Shown: positions 43,956 through 53,395, numbered from the stretch's first letter. The stretch: DNA of 64,000 bases from Phenylobacterium sp. (GCA_020401865.1 JADCAS010000005.1:1-64000), one strand, 5' to 3'. The notes: generated from the letters alone by a model not told the origin. A program made the numbers and translations.

Positions 43956-46376
43956 TTACCAGTTGTAGCTCAGGCGGGCGTAGACGTAGCGCCCGTTGAA
44001 ACCGAAGGGCGAGAAGTTCGGGAAGGCGACCGGTCCGTTGGTGTTGACGTTGGTCGGGGTCCGGTTGGGATACTCGTCCAGGGCGTTGCTGACGCCCAGG
44101 GCGATGCCCACGCCGCCTTCGCTGTTCCAGCGGCCCTCCACGTCCAGGAGGACGTGCTCGCCGACCTTGTAGTCGAGGGCCGGGTTGTTGCTGGGTGAAA
44201 GAACGTCGCCATACCGGGTCAGCTTGCCGGAGAGGCCGAAGTCGCCGCGGCTCCAGTCTACGTTCAACACGTACTTGGAGGCCGGGGTGCCTTCCTCGAA
44301 GGTGAGCCGGTTGGCCCGGTCGAAGAGGGGCGGCGGCACGGGGAGGGACTCCAGCACGCTTGTCTTCGGCACGGCAGTGACATCGGTGCTGTTGAAATTG
44401 GCCGCGCCGGTGACATCAAGGTCGCCGAACCCGCCCATGTCCCAGCGATACCGGGCCACGATGTCGAGGCCGGTCGTTTCGGTGTTGACCCCGTTGATGA
44501 AGAAGCGCGCGGCGCCAAGCTGGGCGTTGGTGCCCGGCGGGTTGATCAGGCCGCAGATCGCCTGGGCCGTGGGCGTGCCGGTCGGATTGCACTGGATGTT
44601 CTCGGAGAGGACGATCCGGTTGTCGATATCGATCCGATAGGCGTCGATCGTGGCCTCGAAGGCGCCGGTGCGGAACACCAGGCCCAAAGAATAGTTCACC
44701 GACTCCTCCGGCTGCAGGGCCTTGCCGCCCAGCGACTTCGCCACCGCGCTGGTGGCGGGGAAGGTGCCCACCTCGACCGGGGTGCTGACGCCATTGATCG
44801 CCAGGAAGTTGGTGGAGGTCGCCGTGAAAAACTGCTGCTGCAGGGCCGGGGCGCGGAAGCCCGTGGCGAGGGTGCCGCGGATGGCGAGGGCGTCATTGAA
44901 GTCGTAACGTCCGGAGATCTTGCCGGTCGTCTTCGAGCCGAAGTCTGAATAGTTCTCGTACCGGACCGCCGCCGCCACGCCGAAGGCGTCAGTCACGGGC
45001 AGGTCGAGGTCGGCGTAGACCGACTGAGAGTTCCGGTCCTTGTCCACCTCGTTGCCGGGCTGGAAGCCGGGGAAGCCCTGGGACCCCGCCGCCTTGCCCG
45101 TTACGCCGCCGAAGACCCAAGAGGCCCGTTCACCCTGGGTGATCTGGTAGCTCTCGCGGCGGAACTCCACGCCGAGGGCCAGGTTCGCAGGCTTCGCGAG
45201 GCCGAAGTCGAGGGGCCGCGAACCGCCGATCTGGGCCACCAGTTGGTCGTACCGCATCTTGCCGGCGTCGAAGTCGGTCGGCGAGCCGGCGCCCATGGAG
45301 GCGTTGACCGAGTCCCGGACCCCGTAATGGACCTGGTTGTAGCCATAGACCAGGCCGGCATCGATCTCGAAGCCAGCCAGGCTGCCGCGCAGGCCGCCGG
45401 CGGCGCTGTAGTCGGTGATGTCTGTCGTGATCAGCGGCAGGAAGCCGATCGGCCAGATGGACGGCACATTGTTAGGGTTGTTGGCTAGGCGCGGAAAGGC
45501 TGCGCTGTCCGTCTTGCGCTTCTGATAGCCGCCGAAGCCGTACAGGTCCCACTCCTCGTTCAGGGGCTTGCCGGCGTTGGCGTAGACCGTGATCTGGTCC
45601 ACCTGGGGATCGCCGAAGCGCGAGGTCACCTTGCTGGGAGTGATGCGCGGGTCGAGGTCGCCCCGGCTGGTCGGGTTCCGGAACAGATACTCGCCGCTGA
45701 CGGTCAGGAAGCCGTCGGAGCCCAGCTTGAAGCCCTGCCAGCCCGTCGCCGTGAAGGTGGGTCCGTCGTTCTTGTCGCGCCCCTTGAGATCGCGGGCCGT
45801 CCGGACCCGGGTGTCATAGACGCCGTAGGTGACCGAGGCGGAGCCGCCCTCATCCGCCTCGCGCAGGCGCATGTTGACAACGCCGGCGATGGCGTCCGAG
45901 CCGTACTGCGCCGAGGCGCCGTCCCGCAGGACCTCGATGCGGTCCACGGCGACCGTCGGGATGGAGTTCAGGTCGACGGCGGCCGATCCCCGGCCGATCG
46001 AGCCATTCACGTTGACCAGGGCCGACGAGTGCCGGCGCATGCCGTTGATCAGCACCAGGGTCTGGTCAGGCGCCAGGCCGCGCAGGGTGGCCGGACGGAC
46101 GCTGTCCGTGCCGTCGGTGATGGAAGGGCGGGGAAAGGTCATGGAAGGCGCCACAGCCGCCAGGGCCGTGGCCATTTCCGTGTTGCCCTGACGGGTCAGG
46201 GCTTCGGTGGAGATCACATCGACGGGGGCCAGGGTCTCGAGCCGGGTGCGGCCCTCGGTCCGGCTGCCGGTGACGACCAGCTCCTCGACCTCACCGGCGG
46301 GTTCGGCGGCCTGAGCGGCGCCGGCCAGAAGCGAGACCGCGGACACGGCCGCGAAGAGAGCGTTGCGATGCAGCAT
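43956..46376 (-). CDS. TonB-dependent outer-membrane receptor
   Basis: About 806 residues from the ATG at 46376 (GGAA 7 bases upstream; another ATG 12 bp earlier has no such site). A signal peptide ends AAQAAE, then a TonB-box-like VEELVVTGSR, a plug (LVLINGMRRHSSALVNVNG, RIEVLRDGASAQYGSDAIAGVVN) and a barrel that ends in YARLSYNW. The plug motif LNSIPTVAVDRIEVLRDGASAQYG is typical of a large receptor group in Caulobacterales and Sphingomonadales with unassigned ligands. The gene sits between rplI and dnaB as a separate unit with its own terminator. Confidence 0.9.
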   Translation of the reverse strand: MLHRNALFAAVSAVSLLAGAAQAAEPAGEVEELVVTGSRTEGRTRLETLAPVDVISTEALTRQGNTEMATALAAVAPSMTFPRPSITDGTDSVRPATLRGLAPDQTLVLINGMRRHSSALVNVNGSIGRGSAAVDLNSIPTVAVDRIEVLRDGASAQYGSDAIAGVVNMRLREADEGGSASVTYGVYDTRVRTARDLKGRDKNDGPTFTATGWQGFKLGSDGFLTVSGEYLFRNPTSRGDLDPRITPSKVTSRFGDPQVDQITVYANAGKPLNEEWDLYGFGGYQKRKTDSAAFPRLANNPNNVPSIWPIGFLPLITTDITDYSAAGGLRGSLAGFEIDAGLVYGYNQVHYGVRDSVNASMGAGSPTDFDAGKMRYDQLVAQIGGSRPLDFGLAKPANLALGVEFRRESYQITQGERASWVFGGVTGKAAGSQGFPGFQPGNEVDKDRNSQSVYADLDLPVTDAFGVAAAVRYENYSDFGSKTTGKISGRYDFNDALAIRGTLATGFRAPALQQQFFTATSTNFLAINGVSTPVEVGTFPATSAVAKSLGGKALQPEESVNYSLGLVFRTGAFEATIDAYRIDIDNRIVLSENIQCNPTGTPTAQAICGLINPPGTNAQLGAARFFINGVNTETTGLDIVARYRWDMGGFGDLDVTGAANFNSTDVTAVPKTSVLESLPVPPPLFDRANRLTFEEGTPASKYVLNVDWSRGDFGLSGKLTRYGDVLSPSNNPALDYKVGEHVLLDVEGRWNSEGGVGIALGVSNALDEYPNRTPTNVNTNGPVAFPNFSPFGFNGRYVYARLSYNW

Positions 46377-46495
46377 GGGGATTTCCATTGAAACGTTCGG
46401 ACGGGGAGTTCCGCTTGGGTAAATCTAGCCTGTGTTGCCAGGAAGTGGTGTCACGGAAATGCAACAACCCGGACGGCAATGGCGCCATGGCCGAA

Positions 46496-46536
46496 AGGAA
46501 AAAGGGCGCGGACCCCCGGGGGAATCCACGCCCTTC
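46496..46536 (-). terminator. intrinsic terminator of the rpsF-rpsR-rplI operon
   Basis: AAGGGCGCGGACCCCC pairs with GGGGGAATCCACGCCCTT to give a long GC-rich stem. On the minus strand it is followed by TTTTTCCTTTC, a U-run. It lies 24 bp past the rplI stop and is the clearest intrinsic terminator in the window. Confidence 0.8.
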
Positions 46537-46559
46537 AACGCATCGGGATGCAACCGGGA

Positions 46560-47141
46560 TCAGTCCCCGTAATCGCCGTCCTGCTGGCCGGCGCCGCCTT
46601 CAAGCAGGTCCTGGGCCGTCTCTTCAGCCGCCGCACGCTCTTCGGCGAACTGCGACTCGATCACGTTCTCACCGCGAGCCTGGCGGTCGGCCTCGTCCTC
46701 GGAGCGCGCAATGTTGAGAGTGACGCTTACAGTGACTTCGGCGTGCAGCCTCACCTTCACCTCATGGAGGCCCAGGGTCTTGATCGGCTTGTCGAGAACG
46801 ACCATCGACCGTTCAACCTTGCCGCCGGCGTCGTTGATGATGTCGGCGACGTCCCGGCCGCTGACCGAGCCGTAAAGCTGGCCGCTCTCGCCCGCCTGGC
46901 GGATCAGGATGTAGGCGGTTCCGTCCAGGCTTTCACCGGACTTGGCGGCCTGTTCCCGGGCGCGTTGGTTCCGGGCTTCAAGCTCGGCGCGCTGGGCTTC
47001 GAACACCTTCATGTTGGAGGCGTTCGCGCGAAGCGCCTTGCCACGGGGCAGGAGGAAGTTGCGGGCGAAACCGTCCTTGACGGTGACCACGTCGCCCAGG
47101 GCGCCGCGGCCTTCGACCCGCTCCAGAAGAATGACCTTCAT
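46560..47141 (-). CDS. rplI: 50S ribosomal protein L9
   Basis: 193 residues. MKVILLERVEGRGALGDVVTVKDGFARNFLLPRGKAL is the L9 signature. L9 binds 23S rRNA and guards against frameshifting. Most L9 proteins have about 150 residues; the extra 40 at the C terminus form an acidic tail (EERAAAEETAQDLLEGGAGQQDGDYGD) of the kind seen in alphaproteobacteria. It is the last gene of the rpsF operon, 12 bp after rpsR. Confidence 0.97.
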   Translation of the reverse strand: MKVILLERVEGRGALGDVVTVKDGFARNFLLPRGKALRANASNMKVFEAQRAELEARNQRAREQAAKSGESLDGTAYILIRQAGESGQLYGSVSGRDVADIINDAGGKVERSMVVLDKPIKTLGLHEVKVRLHAEVTVSVTLNIARSEDEADRQARGENVIESQFAEERAAAEETAQDLLEGGAGQQDGDYGD

Positions 47142-47153
47142 TTCGGGGTCTCC

Positions 47154-47414
47154 TTACTTCACGACATAGGGAAGGAGGGCGAGGAAGCGGGCGCGCTTGA
47201 TGGCGCGGGCCAGTTCACGCTGCTTCTTCGCAGACACGGCGGTGATGCGCGACGGCACAATCTTGCCGCGCTCGGAAATGTAGCGCTGCAGGAGCTTGAC
47301 GTCCTTGTAGTCGATCTTCGGCGCGCCGGCTCCCGAGAAGGGGCAGACCTTGCGGCGGCGGAAGAAGGGGCGGCGGGCGCCCGCGGCGGGCGCGGCGGCG
47401 GTTTCGTCGGTCAT
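47154..47414 (-). CDS. rpsR: 30S ribosomal protein S18
   Basis: 86 residues. The core [67 protein letters not shown] is diagnostic of S18. A short Ala-rich N-terminal extension ([15 protein letters not shown]) precedes it. The middle gene of the S6-S18-L9 operon, it has a single cysteine and no zinc-binding set. Confidence 0.98.
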   Translation of the reverse strand: MTDETAAAPAAGARRPFFRRRKVCPFSGAGAPKIDYKDVKLLQRYISERGKIVPSRITAVSAKKQRELARAIKRARFLALLPYVVK

Positions 47415-47431
47415 GGTCTCGGCCTCGGATC

Positions 47432-47797
47432 TCAGTAGGCGTCTTCGCGACGGGTTTCACGCTCGCGCTCGCGGTCGCGGCGGGCGAGGATGGGCGACAG
47501 TTCCAGGTCCAGTTCCTCGACCCGGATCGTCAGGTAGCGGAGGACGTCCTCGTTGATGGAGAGCTGGCGCTCCAGCTCCTTAACGGCCGCCGGCGGGGCG
47601 TCGAGGGCCAGGAGGGAATAGTGACCCTTGCGGTTCTTCCGGATCCGATAGGTCAGGTTGCGCAGGCCCCAGTACTCGATCTTGGCCACGGCGCCGCCGT
47701 GTTCCTCGATGATTGCCTTGATCTGGTCGTTCAGGGCTTCAGCCTGCTGCGGCGAGATGTCCTGCCGCGAAATGACGACGTGCTCGTAGAGCGCCAT
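47432..47797 (-). CDS. rpsF: 30S ribosomal protein S6
   Basis: 121 residues from the ATG at 47797 ([18 protein letters not shown]); the frame extends upstream but with no S6-like sequence. Internal landmarks are [22 protein letters not shown] and [15 protein letters not shown]. It heads the rpsF-rpsR-rplI operon. In many bacteria S6 and S18 repress this operon by binding its leader; I could not identify that structure here with confidence. The C terminus is unusually Arg/Glu-rich ([16 protein letters not shown]). Confidence 0.97.
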   Translation of the reverse strand: MALYEHVVISRQDISPQQAEALNDQIKAIIEEHGGAVAKIEYWGLRNLTYRIRKNRKGHYSLLALDAPPAAVKELERQLSINEDVLRYLTIRVEELDLELSPILARRDRERERETRREDAY

Positions 47798-47996
47798 GTA
47801 TCCTTCATCCCATGTGGAGGGCGGCGCGTCCGACGGCGGGTGACCGGCGGAAACGATGGATCCCGGGCTGGCGGACGGGGCTTTCCCGTCCCTTTGGCGC
47901 TCCAACCCGTGACCGCCTTCCGTTGAAGCGCCGGTCCATAGAGGAAAGCCCGGGCCGGCGCAAGGAAGTCAGGCCGACGCGCCGGCGTATCCGATG

Positions 47997-48031
47997 TTAC
48001 TTCAGCTTGCCGGGTTACTTCAGCTTGCCGG
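47997..48031. repeat. 18-bp tandem duplication at the 3' end of the peroxiredoxin gene
   Basis: TTACTTCAGCTTGCCGGG at 47997-48014 is followed directly by TTACTTCAGCTTGCCGG at 48015-48031. The second copy includes the stop and last codons of the minus-strand gene, so the last six codons and stop were copied just downstream. The duplication does not change the protein. Confidence 0.8.
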
Positions 48032-48572
48032 CCTTCCAGGCCTTCACCGCCGAGAGGGTCTGGTTGACGTGATCGTTGGCGTCGAGGTTCTCGTAGGCGT
48101 GGATGACCTTCCCGTTCGGGGCGATCACATAGGAGACCCTGCCGGACAGCCCCGGCATGGCCATGCCCTTCATGGAGAGCGGGGCGTCATATCGCTTGGC
48201 GATCGCCGCGCCGGGATCGGCCGCGACCGGGAACTTGCCCCCGCAGCTCTTGGTATCTTTTGAGAACTCGGCAAGGCGCTCTGTCTTGCCGGACGTCACG
48301 CCGATTACGGTTGCGCCGAGGGCGCGGAACTCATCAACGGCCTCGGAGAACAGGCGGGCCTCCAGGTTGCATCCCGCCGTGTAGGCCGAGGGGAAGAAGT
48401 AGAGCACGACCGGGCCCTTCTTGAGGTTGTCCGCGAGCTTGTATGTGAACGGAGCGCCGGCCAGGTAGGCGGGCGCGCTGAAGTCCGGCGCCTGGACCCC
48501 GGGGGCAAGCTTGGCCGCCGCAGGGCAAGCCGCCATGGCGAGAGCGGCGGCGATCAGGGTGGAGCGAAGCAT
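48015..48572 (-). CDS. exported peroxiredoxin (AhpC/TSA, BCP-like)
   Basis: 185 residues. An N-terminal signal sequence ([20 protein letters not shown]; possible lipobox AMAAC) indicates export. The thioredoxin-like fold has the peroxidatic cysteine in [12 protein letters not shown], corresponding to TPGCTxEA in BCP/PrxQ enzymes; the usual resolving Cys five residues later is absent, and another Cys lies in KSCGGKF. It would reduce peroxides in the periplasm. Single gene on the minus strand, with a tandem copy of its last codons just downstream. Confidence 0.87.
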   Translation of the reverse strand: MLRSTLIAAALAMAACPAAAKLAPGVQAPDFSAPAYLAGAPFTYKLADNLKKGPVVLYFFPSAYTAGCNLEARLFSEAVDEFRALGATVIGVTSGKTERLAEFSKDTKSCGGKFPVAADPGAAIAKRYDAPLSMKGMAMPGLSGRVSYVIAPNGKVIHAYENLDANDHVNQTLSAVKAWKAGKLK

Positions 48573-48687
48573 TGAAAATCCTCCGGGACGGTCGAAACGA
48601 CTGCCAAATGGGATGGCTTTGGGCTACTGCACGCCGGTCGATCAGTGCGTCCGGACGGCGCGGAAATCTCACAGGCCCAGATATAGG

Positions 48688-49650
48688 ATGACCAGCCCGC
48701 TATTGCGACCGGTTCTTGGGACCCTCGACCTGCCGGACCTGCCGGGTCACTACCGGGGCAAGGTGCGCGAGAACTACGATCTTGCAGACGGTCGCCGGGT
48801 CATCATCGCCACGGATCGCCTCTCCGCCTTCGACCGAATTCTCGCGGTCATTCCTTACAAGGGCCAGGTCCTTACGCAGACTGCCCGGTTCTGGTTCGAG
48901 AAGACCGCGGATATCTGCCCGAACCACGTGCTGGAGTACCCGGATCCGAATGTGGTGGTGGGACGCCGGCTCAACATCCTGCCCGTGGAGATCGTGGTGC
49001 GCGCCTACCTCGCCGGGACGACCGGCACCTCCATCCTCACCCTGTACCGCCAGGGCGCCCGCCAGATGTACGGCGTGCGTCTCCCCGATGGCCTGGCCCC
49101 GAACGCGCGCCTGCCCGAACCCATTATCACCCCGACCTCGAAGGCGTTTGACGGCGGGCACGACGAACCCCTCAGCCCCGCGCAGATCCTGGAGCAGGGC
49201 CTTCTGACCCCTGGCCAATGGGACCAGGTCTCGGCCTACGCCCTGGCGCTCTTCGCGCGGGGGCAGGCCCTGGCGTCCGAGCGAGGCTTGATCCTGGTCG
49301 ACACCAAGTACGAGTTCGGGCTTGATCCTGACGGAAGGATCATTCTCGCCGACGAGATTCACACGCCGGATTCCAGCCGTTACTGGATGGCCGACAGCTA
49401 TGCCGCCCGGTTCGCCGCCGGTGAGCGGCCCGAGAGCTTCGACAAGGATTTTGTGCGGAACTGGGTGGCGGAGCGCTGCGACCCCTATGTCGACCCCATC
49501 CCGCACATCCCGCCGGAGATGATCGAGCAGACCTCGGACGTCTATGTCGACGCCTATCGCAGGATCACGGGCCTGGCCTTCCAGGCGCCGCCCCCCGGCG
49601 AGGATATCGCCTCGCGGGTTCGCCGGAACCTTGCCCGCTACGTCGTCTGA
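48688..49650 (+). CDS. purC: phosphoribosylaminoimidazole-succinocarboxamide synthase
   Basis: 320 residues from the ATG at 48688; the longer frame overlaps the divergent peroxiredoxin gene. PurC joins CAIR and aspartate in purine synthesis. Landmarks: [56 protein letters not shown]. This is the longer type of PurC (about 300 residues, as in yeast and some bacteria) and not the 240-residue E. coli type. It is followed by a thioesterase gene after 40 bp. Confidence 0.95.
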   Translation: MTSPLLRPVLGTLDLPDLPGHYRGKVRENYDLADGRRVIIATDRLSAFDRILAVIPYKGQVLTQTARFWFEKTADICPNHVLEYPDPNVVVGRRLNILPVEIVVRAYLAGTTGTSILTLYRQGARQMYGVRLPDGLAPNARLPEPIITPTSKAFDGGHDEPLSPAQILEQGLLTPGQWDQVSAYALALFARGQALASERGLILVDTKYEFGLDPDGRIILADEIHTPDSSRYWMADSYAARFAAGERPESFDKDFVRNWVAERCDPYVDPIPHIPPEMIEQTSDVYVDAYRRITGLAFQAPPPGEDIASRVRRNLARYVV

Positions 49651-49690
49651 ACTCCGCCCAGCCCGCCTTCTTCCGATCCGGACGCCTCCC

Positions 49691-50473
49691 ATGACCGAGC
49701 AGCCCTTCTTCCTCCGCGACGGCGCCGCCTTCCTGCCGCAGGCCTCTGGCCGCGGCCCCTGGAACCCGCAGTCCCTGCATGGCCGGGTCGTCATAGGTCT
49801 GATGGGCCACGCCCTGGAAAGCGCGTTTGGCTCGGACGACTTCATCCCGGCCCGCCTCACCGTGGACATGTATCGCCTGCCTAACTTTGATCCGATCGAG
49901 GTGAAGACCACCCTGATCCGCGAGGGCGGACGCATCCGCATGGCCGAGGCCGAGCTGTTCTCGGGGGGCAAGAGCTCGGCGAAGGCGTCCTGCCAGTTTC
50001 TTCGGCGGACGGAGAATCCCCCGGGCAAGATCTTGAGTCCCCCGGGGTGGAACGCGCCCCACCCGGACTCTATTCCCGACCCGGATCCCGCCACCGCGCC
50101 CATGGGGCGGATGTGGGCGGTCAGGCCCATCAAGGGCGGCTTCGGCGCGGAAGGCGAGCGGCAGATCTGGATGCGCGAGGTCCGGGAACTGGTCGGGGGT
50201 GTTCCCCTGACCCCCTTCCAGCGGGTCGCCGTCGCCTCGGACTTCGTCAGCCCCTTCGCCCACGCGTCGTCAGATCAGGGTCTGGGCTACATCAACACCG
50301 ACGTGACCGTGTACCTGCACCGTCTGCCTGTGGGTGAGTGGGTGGGGTTCCGATCCGTCAACCACCAGGCCACGGATGGCGTCGCCGTCGGAGAATGCTG
50401 GCTCTACGACTCCGAAGGCTCTCTCGGCTTCGCCAGCTGCGCGGCCCTGGCCCAGAAGCGTGCGCCGCGCTGA
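49691..50473 (+). CDS. acyl-CoA thioesterase-like protein
   Basis: 260 residues from the ATG at 49691. Two hotdog-like halves are visible: the first with RGPWNPQSLHGRVVIGLMGHALESAFG and LTVDMYRLPNFDPIEVKT, the second with VAVASDFVSPFAHASSDQGLGYINTDVTVYLHRLPVGEW and the C-terminal GEWVGFRSVNHQATDGVAVGECWLYD. This fits the thioesterase-like superfamily (TesB/4HBT_3). Substrate unknown. It may be cotranscribed with purC, 40 bp upstream, although the functions are not obviously linked. Confidence 0.8.
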   Translation: MTEQPFFLRDGAAFLPQASGRGPWNPQSLHGRVVIGLMGHALESAFGSDDFIPARLTVDMYRLPNFDPIEVKTTLIREGGRIRMAEAELFSGGKSSAKASCQFLRRTENPPGKILSPPGWNAPHPDSIPDPDPATAPMGRMWAVRPIKGGFGAEGERQIWMREVRELVGGVPLTPFQRVAVASDFVSPFAHASSDQGLGYINTDVTVYLHRLPVGEWVGFRSVNHQATDGVAVGECWLYDSEGSLGFASCAALAQKRAPR

Positions 50474-50479
50474 GCGACC

Positions 50480-51049
50480 TCAATCGCCCTTCAGGTCGGG
50501 GTCCAGGGTCTGGCCCTCGTCGAGGGGCACCCCGAAGGTGTTCAGGATCATCGAGACCTGGGTGTACTGGCCGACAGTGAAGACAAGGTCCATGCACTGC
50601 TTCTCGCTGAAGCGGGCGCGCAACGCCGTCCAGGTCGCCTCGGTGATGAACTTGTCGTGGTGCAGTTCGTCCGTCGCGCGAAGCAGGAGCCGGTCGTCCT
50701 CGGACCACTCAGGCGCATCCGCGCCCTGCTTGATCCGGGGGATTTCCGTCGATGTCAGGCCATCCCTCAGACCGATCTCCACATGCTGGGTCCACTCGTA
50801 GCCGGATTTGCACAGGTATCCGACGCGCAGGATCACCAGCTCGCGCTGACGTGGCGGCAGGTCGTTTCGGCGCGACAGGACGTAGTTTCCCCAGGTCAGG
50901 AAGGCCCGGGCGGCCTTCGGCGCACGGACCAGGGTGCGGAAGATATTGAGGACCCGGCCCTGGGCGGCCATGGGCGCCGTGATCTCCCTCTGGTCGGCGT
51001 CCATCTCGGAGTCGGTCAGGGGCGGGATGCGGGGGGAGGACAGGCGCAT
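50480..51049 (-). CDS. carboxymuconolactone decarboxylase (AhpD-like) family protein
   Basis: 189 residues. The central helix LPPRQRELVILRVGYLCKSGYEWTQHVEIGLRDG carries the CMD pattern CxxxxEWxxH. CMD proteins include gamma-carboxymuconolactone decarboxylases and AhpD-type disulphide reductases. Only one cysteine is in the motif here, so it lacks the CxxC of AhpD and is unlikely to be a peroxidase partner. Function remains open. It precedes no other minus-strand gene; a 46-residue membrane protein and a dehydrogenase gene lie upstream on the same strand, possibly one operon. Confidence 0.82.
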   Translation of the reverse strand: MRLSSPRIPPLTDSEMDADQREITAPMAAQGRVLNIFRTLVRAPKAARAFLTWGNYVLSRRNDLPPRQRELVILRVGYLCKSGYEWTQHVEIGLRDGLTSTEIPRIKQGADAPEWSEDDRLLLRATDELHHDKFITEATWTALRARFSEKQCMDLVFTVGQYTQVSMILNTFGVPLDEGQTLDPDLKGD

Positions 51050-51069
51050 GTCTCGGGTCTCCGGACGGC

Positions 51070-51210
51070 TCAGGCGCGCATGAGGAAGGGGATCATCTGG
51101 GCGATCAGCAAGAGGCCCAGGGCGATCAGGAGAATCCGGCCCAGGAGGCGATTACGGCGGATCCGCGCGGCCTCCTTTTCATCGGAACTTGGAGTAACTG
51201 GATCAGACAT
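51070..51210 (-). CDS. small single-helix membrane protein
   Basis: 46 residues (start MSDPVTPSSDEKEAARIRRN). A charged N-terminal half precedes one hydrophobic helix (LLGRILLIALGLLLIAQMIPFLM). It lies 8 bp after the dehydrogenase stop and about 20 bp before the CMD gene, all on the minus strand, so it is probably cotranscribed. No family was recognised. Gene-like features are its tight placement and plausible membrane topology. Confidence 0.6.
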   Translation of the reverse strand: MSDPVTPSSDEKEAARIRRNRLLGRILLIALGLLLIAQMIPFLMRA

Positions 51211-51218
51211 TCTCTCGC

Positions 51219-52301
51219 CTATCTCGTGGGTTCGACCAGGATTTTCACGTGTGCTTCCGGATCCCCAAGGGTCACGAAGGCCTCCGCCACACCCTCCAGT
51301 CCGACCTTGCCGGTCACCACGCCGGAGACATCGATCACGCCCTCCGAGATCTGGCGCAAGGTGTGAGCGAATTCGTCGGGCGTGTAGCCGAAGACGAAGG
51401 TCAGCTCCATCTCCTTGGTGATGGCGATGGCCGGTTCGATCTTGTCCGTCTCCATGCAGACGCCAGCGACCACGATCTGGGCGCCGGCAGGGGAGGCCTC
51501 GATCAGGGTCTGCAGGATGCCTGGGGCCCCCACGCACTCGAAGACCACCGGGCGACCGAAGGTCTTGCCCATCATCCGCGCCATGGACTGAGCCGCGCGC
51601 TGCACGGGAACGCCGTAGCTCTCCCACCGGGCATGGGGGCTCTCCTTCGAGGGATCGATGACGAGGTCGGCTCCCAGCCTCTCCGCGGACGCCCGGCGGC
51701 GGGGGGAATAGTCCGTGGCGATGACGGGCCCCTGACCCCGCGCCTTCAGGGCGGCGATGACCGCCAGTCCGACAGGGCCGCAGCCGATCACCATGCAGAC
51801 GGAGTCTCGATCGAGGCGGGCCATCGCCACGGCGTGCTCGCCTACGGCAAAGGGCTCCGTCAGGGCCGCCTGGTCGGTGGGAAGGCCGTTGGGCACCTCC
51901 AGAACCATGGATTCGGTCAGGAGCATGCGCTCGGCGAACCCGCCGGGGAGGCGGTTCGAGTAGCCGAGGGACTCAAATCCCGTCTCCGTCAGAGTGATCG
52001 GCACGGACACGACTCTGGCGCCGGTGCGGATGCTTTTGGGAGATCCCGGGCCGTGATCCAGCACCTCGGCGCAGAACTCATGGCCGAAGACGGTGTCCGC
52101 AGCAGGATCGAAGCCCGTCCCGAAGCCGCCGCTGGCCCGGGTCGCGGTTTCGATCATGTGTTCCATGTGGTGCAGGGCGTGGAGGTCCGATCCGCAGATT
52201 CCGCAGGCCAGGGTCCGGACCAGGATCTGTCCCGGGCCGGGCGAGAGGTCCGCGACCTCGTCGCAGACAAGCTGCTTGTTGCGGCGGATGACGGCGCGCA
52301 T
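51219..52301 (-). CDS. zinc-type alcohol dehydrogenase-like protein (MDR family)
   Basis: 360 residues. The catalytic zinc site is present (CGICGSDLHA, and GHEFCAE), as is the NAD(P) fold (VCMVIGCGPVGLAVIAALKARG then IATD). The four-cysteine structural zinc lobe that usually follows GHE is missing; instead a stretch without cysteines (HGPGSPKSIRTGARVVSVP) occupies that place. Substrate is unknown. It is likely the first gene of a three-gene minus-strand operon with the small membrane protein and the CMD protein, divergent from fabD. Confidence 0.88.
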   Translation of the reverse strand: MRAVIRRNKQLVCDEVADLSPGPGQILVRTLACGICGSDLHALHHMEHMIETATRASGGFGTGFDPAADTVFGHEFCAEVLDHGPGSPKSIRTGARVVSVPITLTETGFESLGYSNRLPGGFAERMLLTESMVLEVPNGLPTDQAALTEPFAVGEHAVAMARLDRDSVCMVIGCGPVGLAVIAALKARGQGPVIATDYSPRRRASAERLGADLVIDPSKESPHARWESYGVPVQRAAQSMARMMGKTFGRPVVFECVGAPGILQTLIEASPAGAQIVVAGVCMETDKIEPAIAITKEMELTFVFGYTPDEFAHTLRQISEGVIDVSGVVTGKVGLEGVAEAFVTLGDPEAHVKILVEPTR

Positions 52302-52439
52302 GATCCCTCCCTCGGGTTCTCTCTGCCGGGGTCATCATGGCCCCCGGCGCCTCGGAACGCCAGAGGCGCGTCGGCTTGCCGCGCAACGCTTGATCGCCTA
52401 ACCCTCGCCCGTCATCCGCATCTGGGAGGAGCGCCGGTC

Positions 52440-53384
52440 ATGAGTCTCGCCTTTCTGTTTCCCGGCCAGGGAAGCCAGGCCGTCGGCATGGGCGCCGACC
52501 TCGCCGCCGCCTTCGCCCCGGCGCGAGAGGTTTTCCAGGAAGTCGATGAGGCCTTGGGCCAGAAGCTCTCGACCCTGATGCGTGAAGGGCCAGAGGATCA
52601 GTTGACCCTGACGGAGAACGCCCAGCCGGCGCTCATGGCCGTCAGCCTCGCGGTGATCCGCACCCTCGAGCGGGAGTTCGGGGTCGGGATCGAGCGCGCC
52701 GCCTTCGTGGCGGGACACTCCCTGGGCGAATACTCCGCACTCTGCGCGGCTGGCGCCCTGTCCCTTGCCGATACCGCCCGCCTCCTGAAGCTGCGCGGCC
52801 AGGCCATGCAGCGGGCCGTTCCGGTGGGCGAGGGGGCCATGGCCTCCCTGATCGGCCCGAAGACGGACCTGGCCCTCGCCGAGGCCGCCGCCGCCGCCGG
52901 CTCGGCCGTGGGGGTCTGCGTGGTGGCCAATGACAACAACGCCGGGAACGTCGTCATCTCGGGCGCGAAGGCGGCGGTCGATCTGGCGATCGAGAAGGCC
53001 AAGGAACTCGGCGCCCGGGCGATCCCGCTCAATGTGTCCGCACCCTTCCACTGCCCCCTCATGCAGCCGGCCGCCGATGAGATGGCCGCCGCCCTCGCCG
53101 CCGCGGGCATCCACGCGCCCCGGGCGCCGCTTGTGGCGAATGTCACGGCCCGGCCGACCCTGGACCCTGAGACGATCCGGAGACTGCTGGTCGAGCAGGT
53201 TACGGGCCGGGTCCGCTGGCGGGAGAGCCTGATCTGGCTGGCCGGGGAGGGCGGGGTGACCCAGTTTGCCGAGGCGGGCGCCGGCAAGGTCCTGACCGGC
53301 ATGGTCAAGCGCATCGCCCCGGACGCCGAGGCTTCCGCCCTGAACGCCCCCGCTGATCTCGAAGCCTTCGCCGCAAGCCTCTGA
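52440..53384 (+). CDS. fabD: malonyl-CoA:ACP transacylase
   Basis: 314 residues from the ATG at 52440; the larger open frame upstream runs over the dehydrogenase gene. LFPGQGSQAVGMG starts the fold, the nucleophile is Ser94 in GHSLGEYSA, and the histidine lies in APFHCPLM. It loads malonyl groups onto ACP for fatty-acid synthesis. It leads the fabD-fabG-acpP-fabF cluster; the fabG ATG is 11 bp downstream. Confidence 0.97.
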   Translation: MSLAFLFPGQGSQAVGMGADLAAAFAPAREVFQEVDEALGQKLSTLMREGPEDQLTLTENAQPALMAVSLAVIRTLEREFGVGIERAAFVAGHSLGEYSALCAAGALSLADTARLLKLRGQAMQRAVPVGEGAMASLIGPKTDLALAEAAAAAGSAVGVCVVANDNNAGNVVISGAKAAVDLAIEKAKELGARAIPLNVSAPFHCPLMQPAADEMAAALAAAGIHAPRAPLVANVTARPTLDPETIRRLLVEQVTGRVRWRESLIWLAGEGGVTQFAEAGAGKVLTGMVKRIAPDAEASALNAPADLEAFAASL

Positions 53385-53395
53385 GGAGACTGATC

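Noticed and set aside
46392..46495. Small RNA or riboswitch upstream of the second TonB receptor
   Set aside because: No conserved fold such as a cobalamin box or TPP motif could be recognised in this short stretch.
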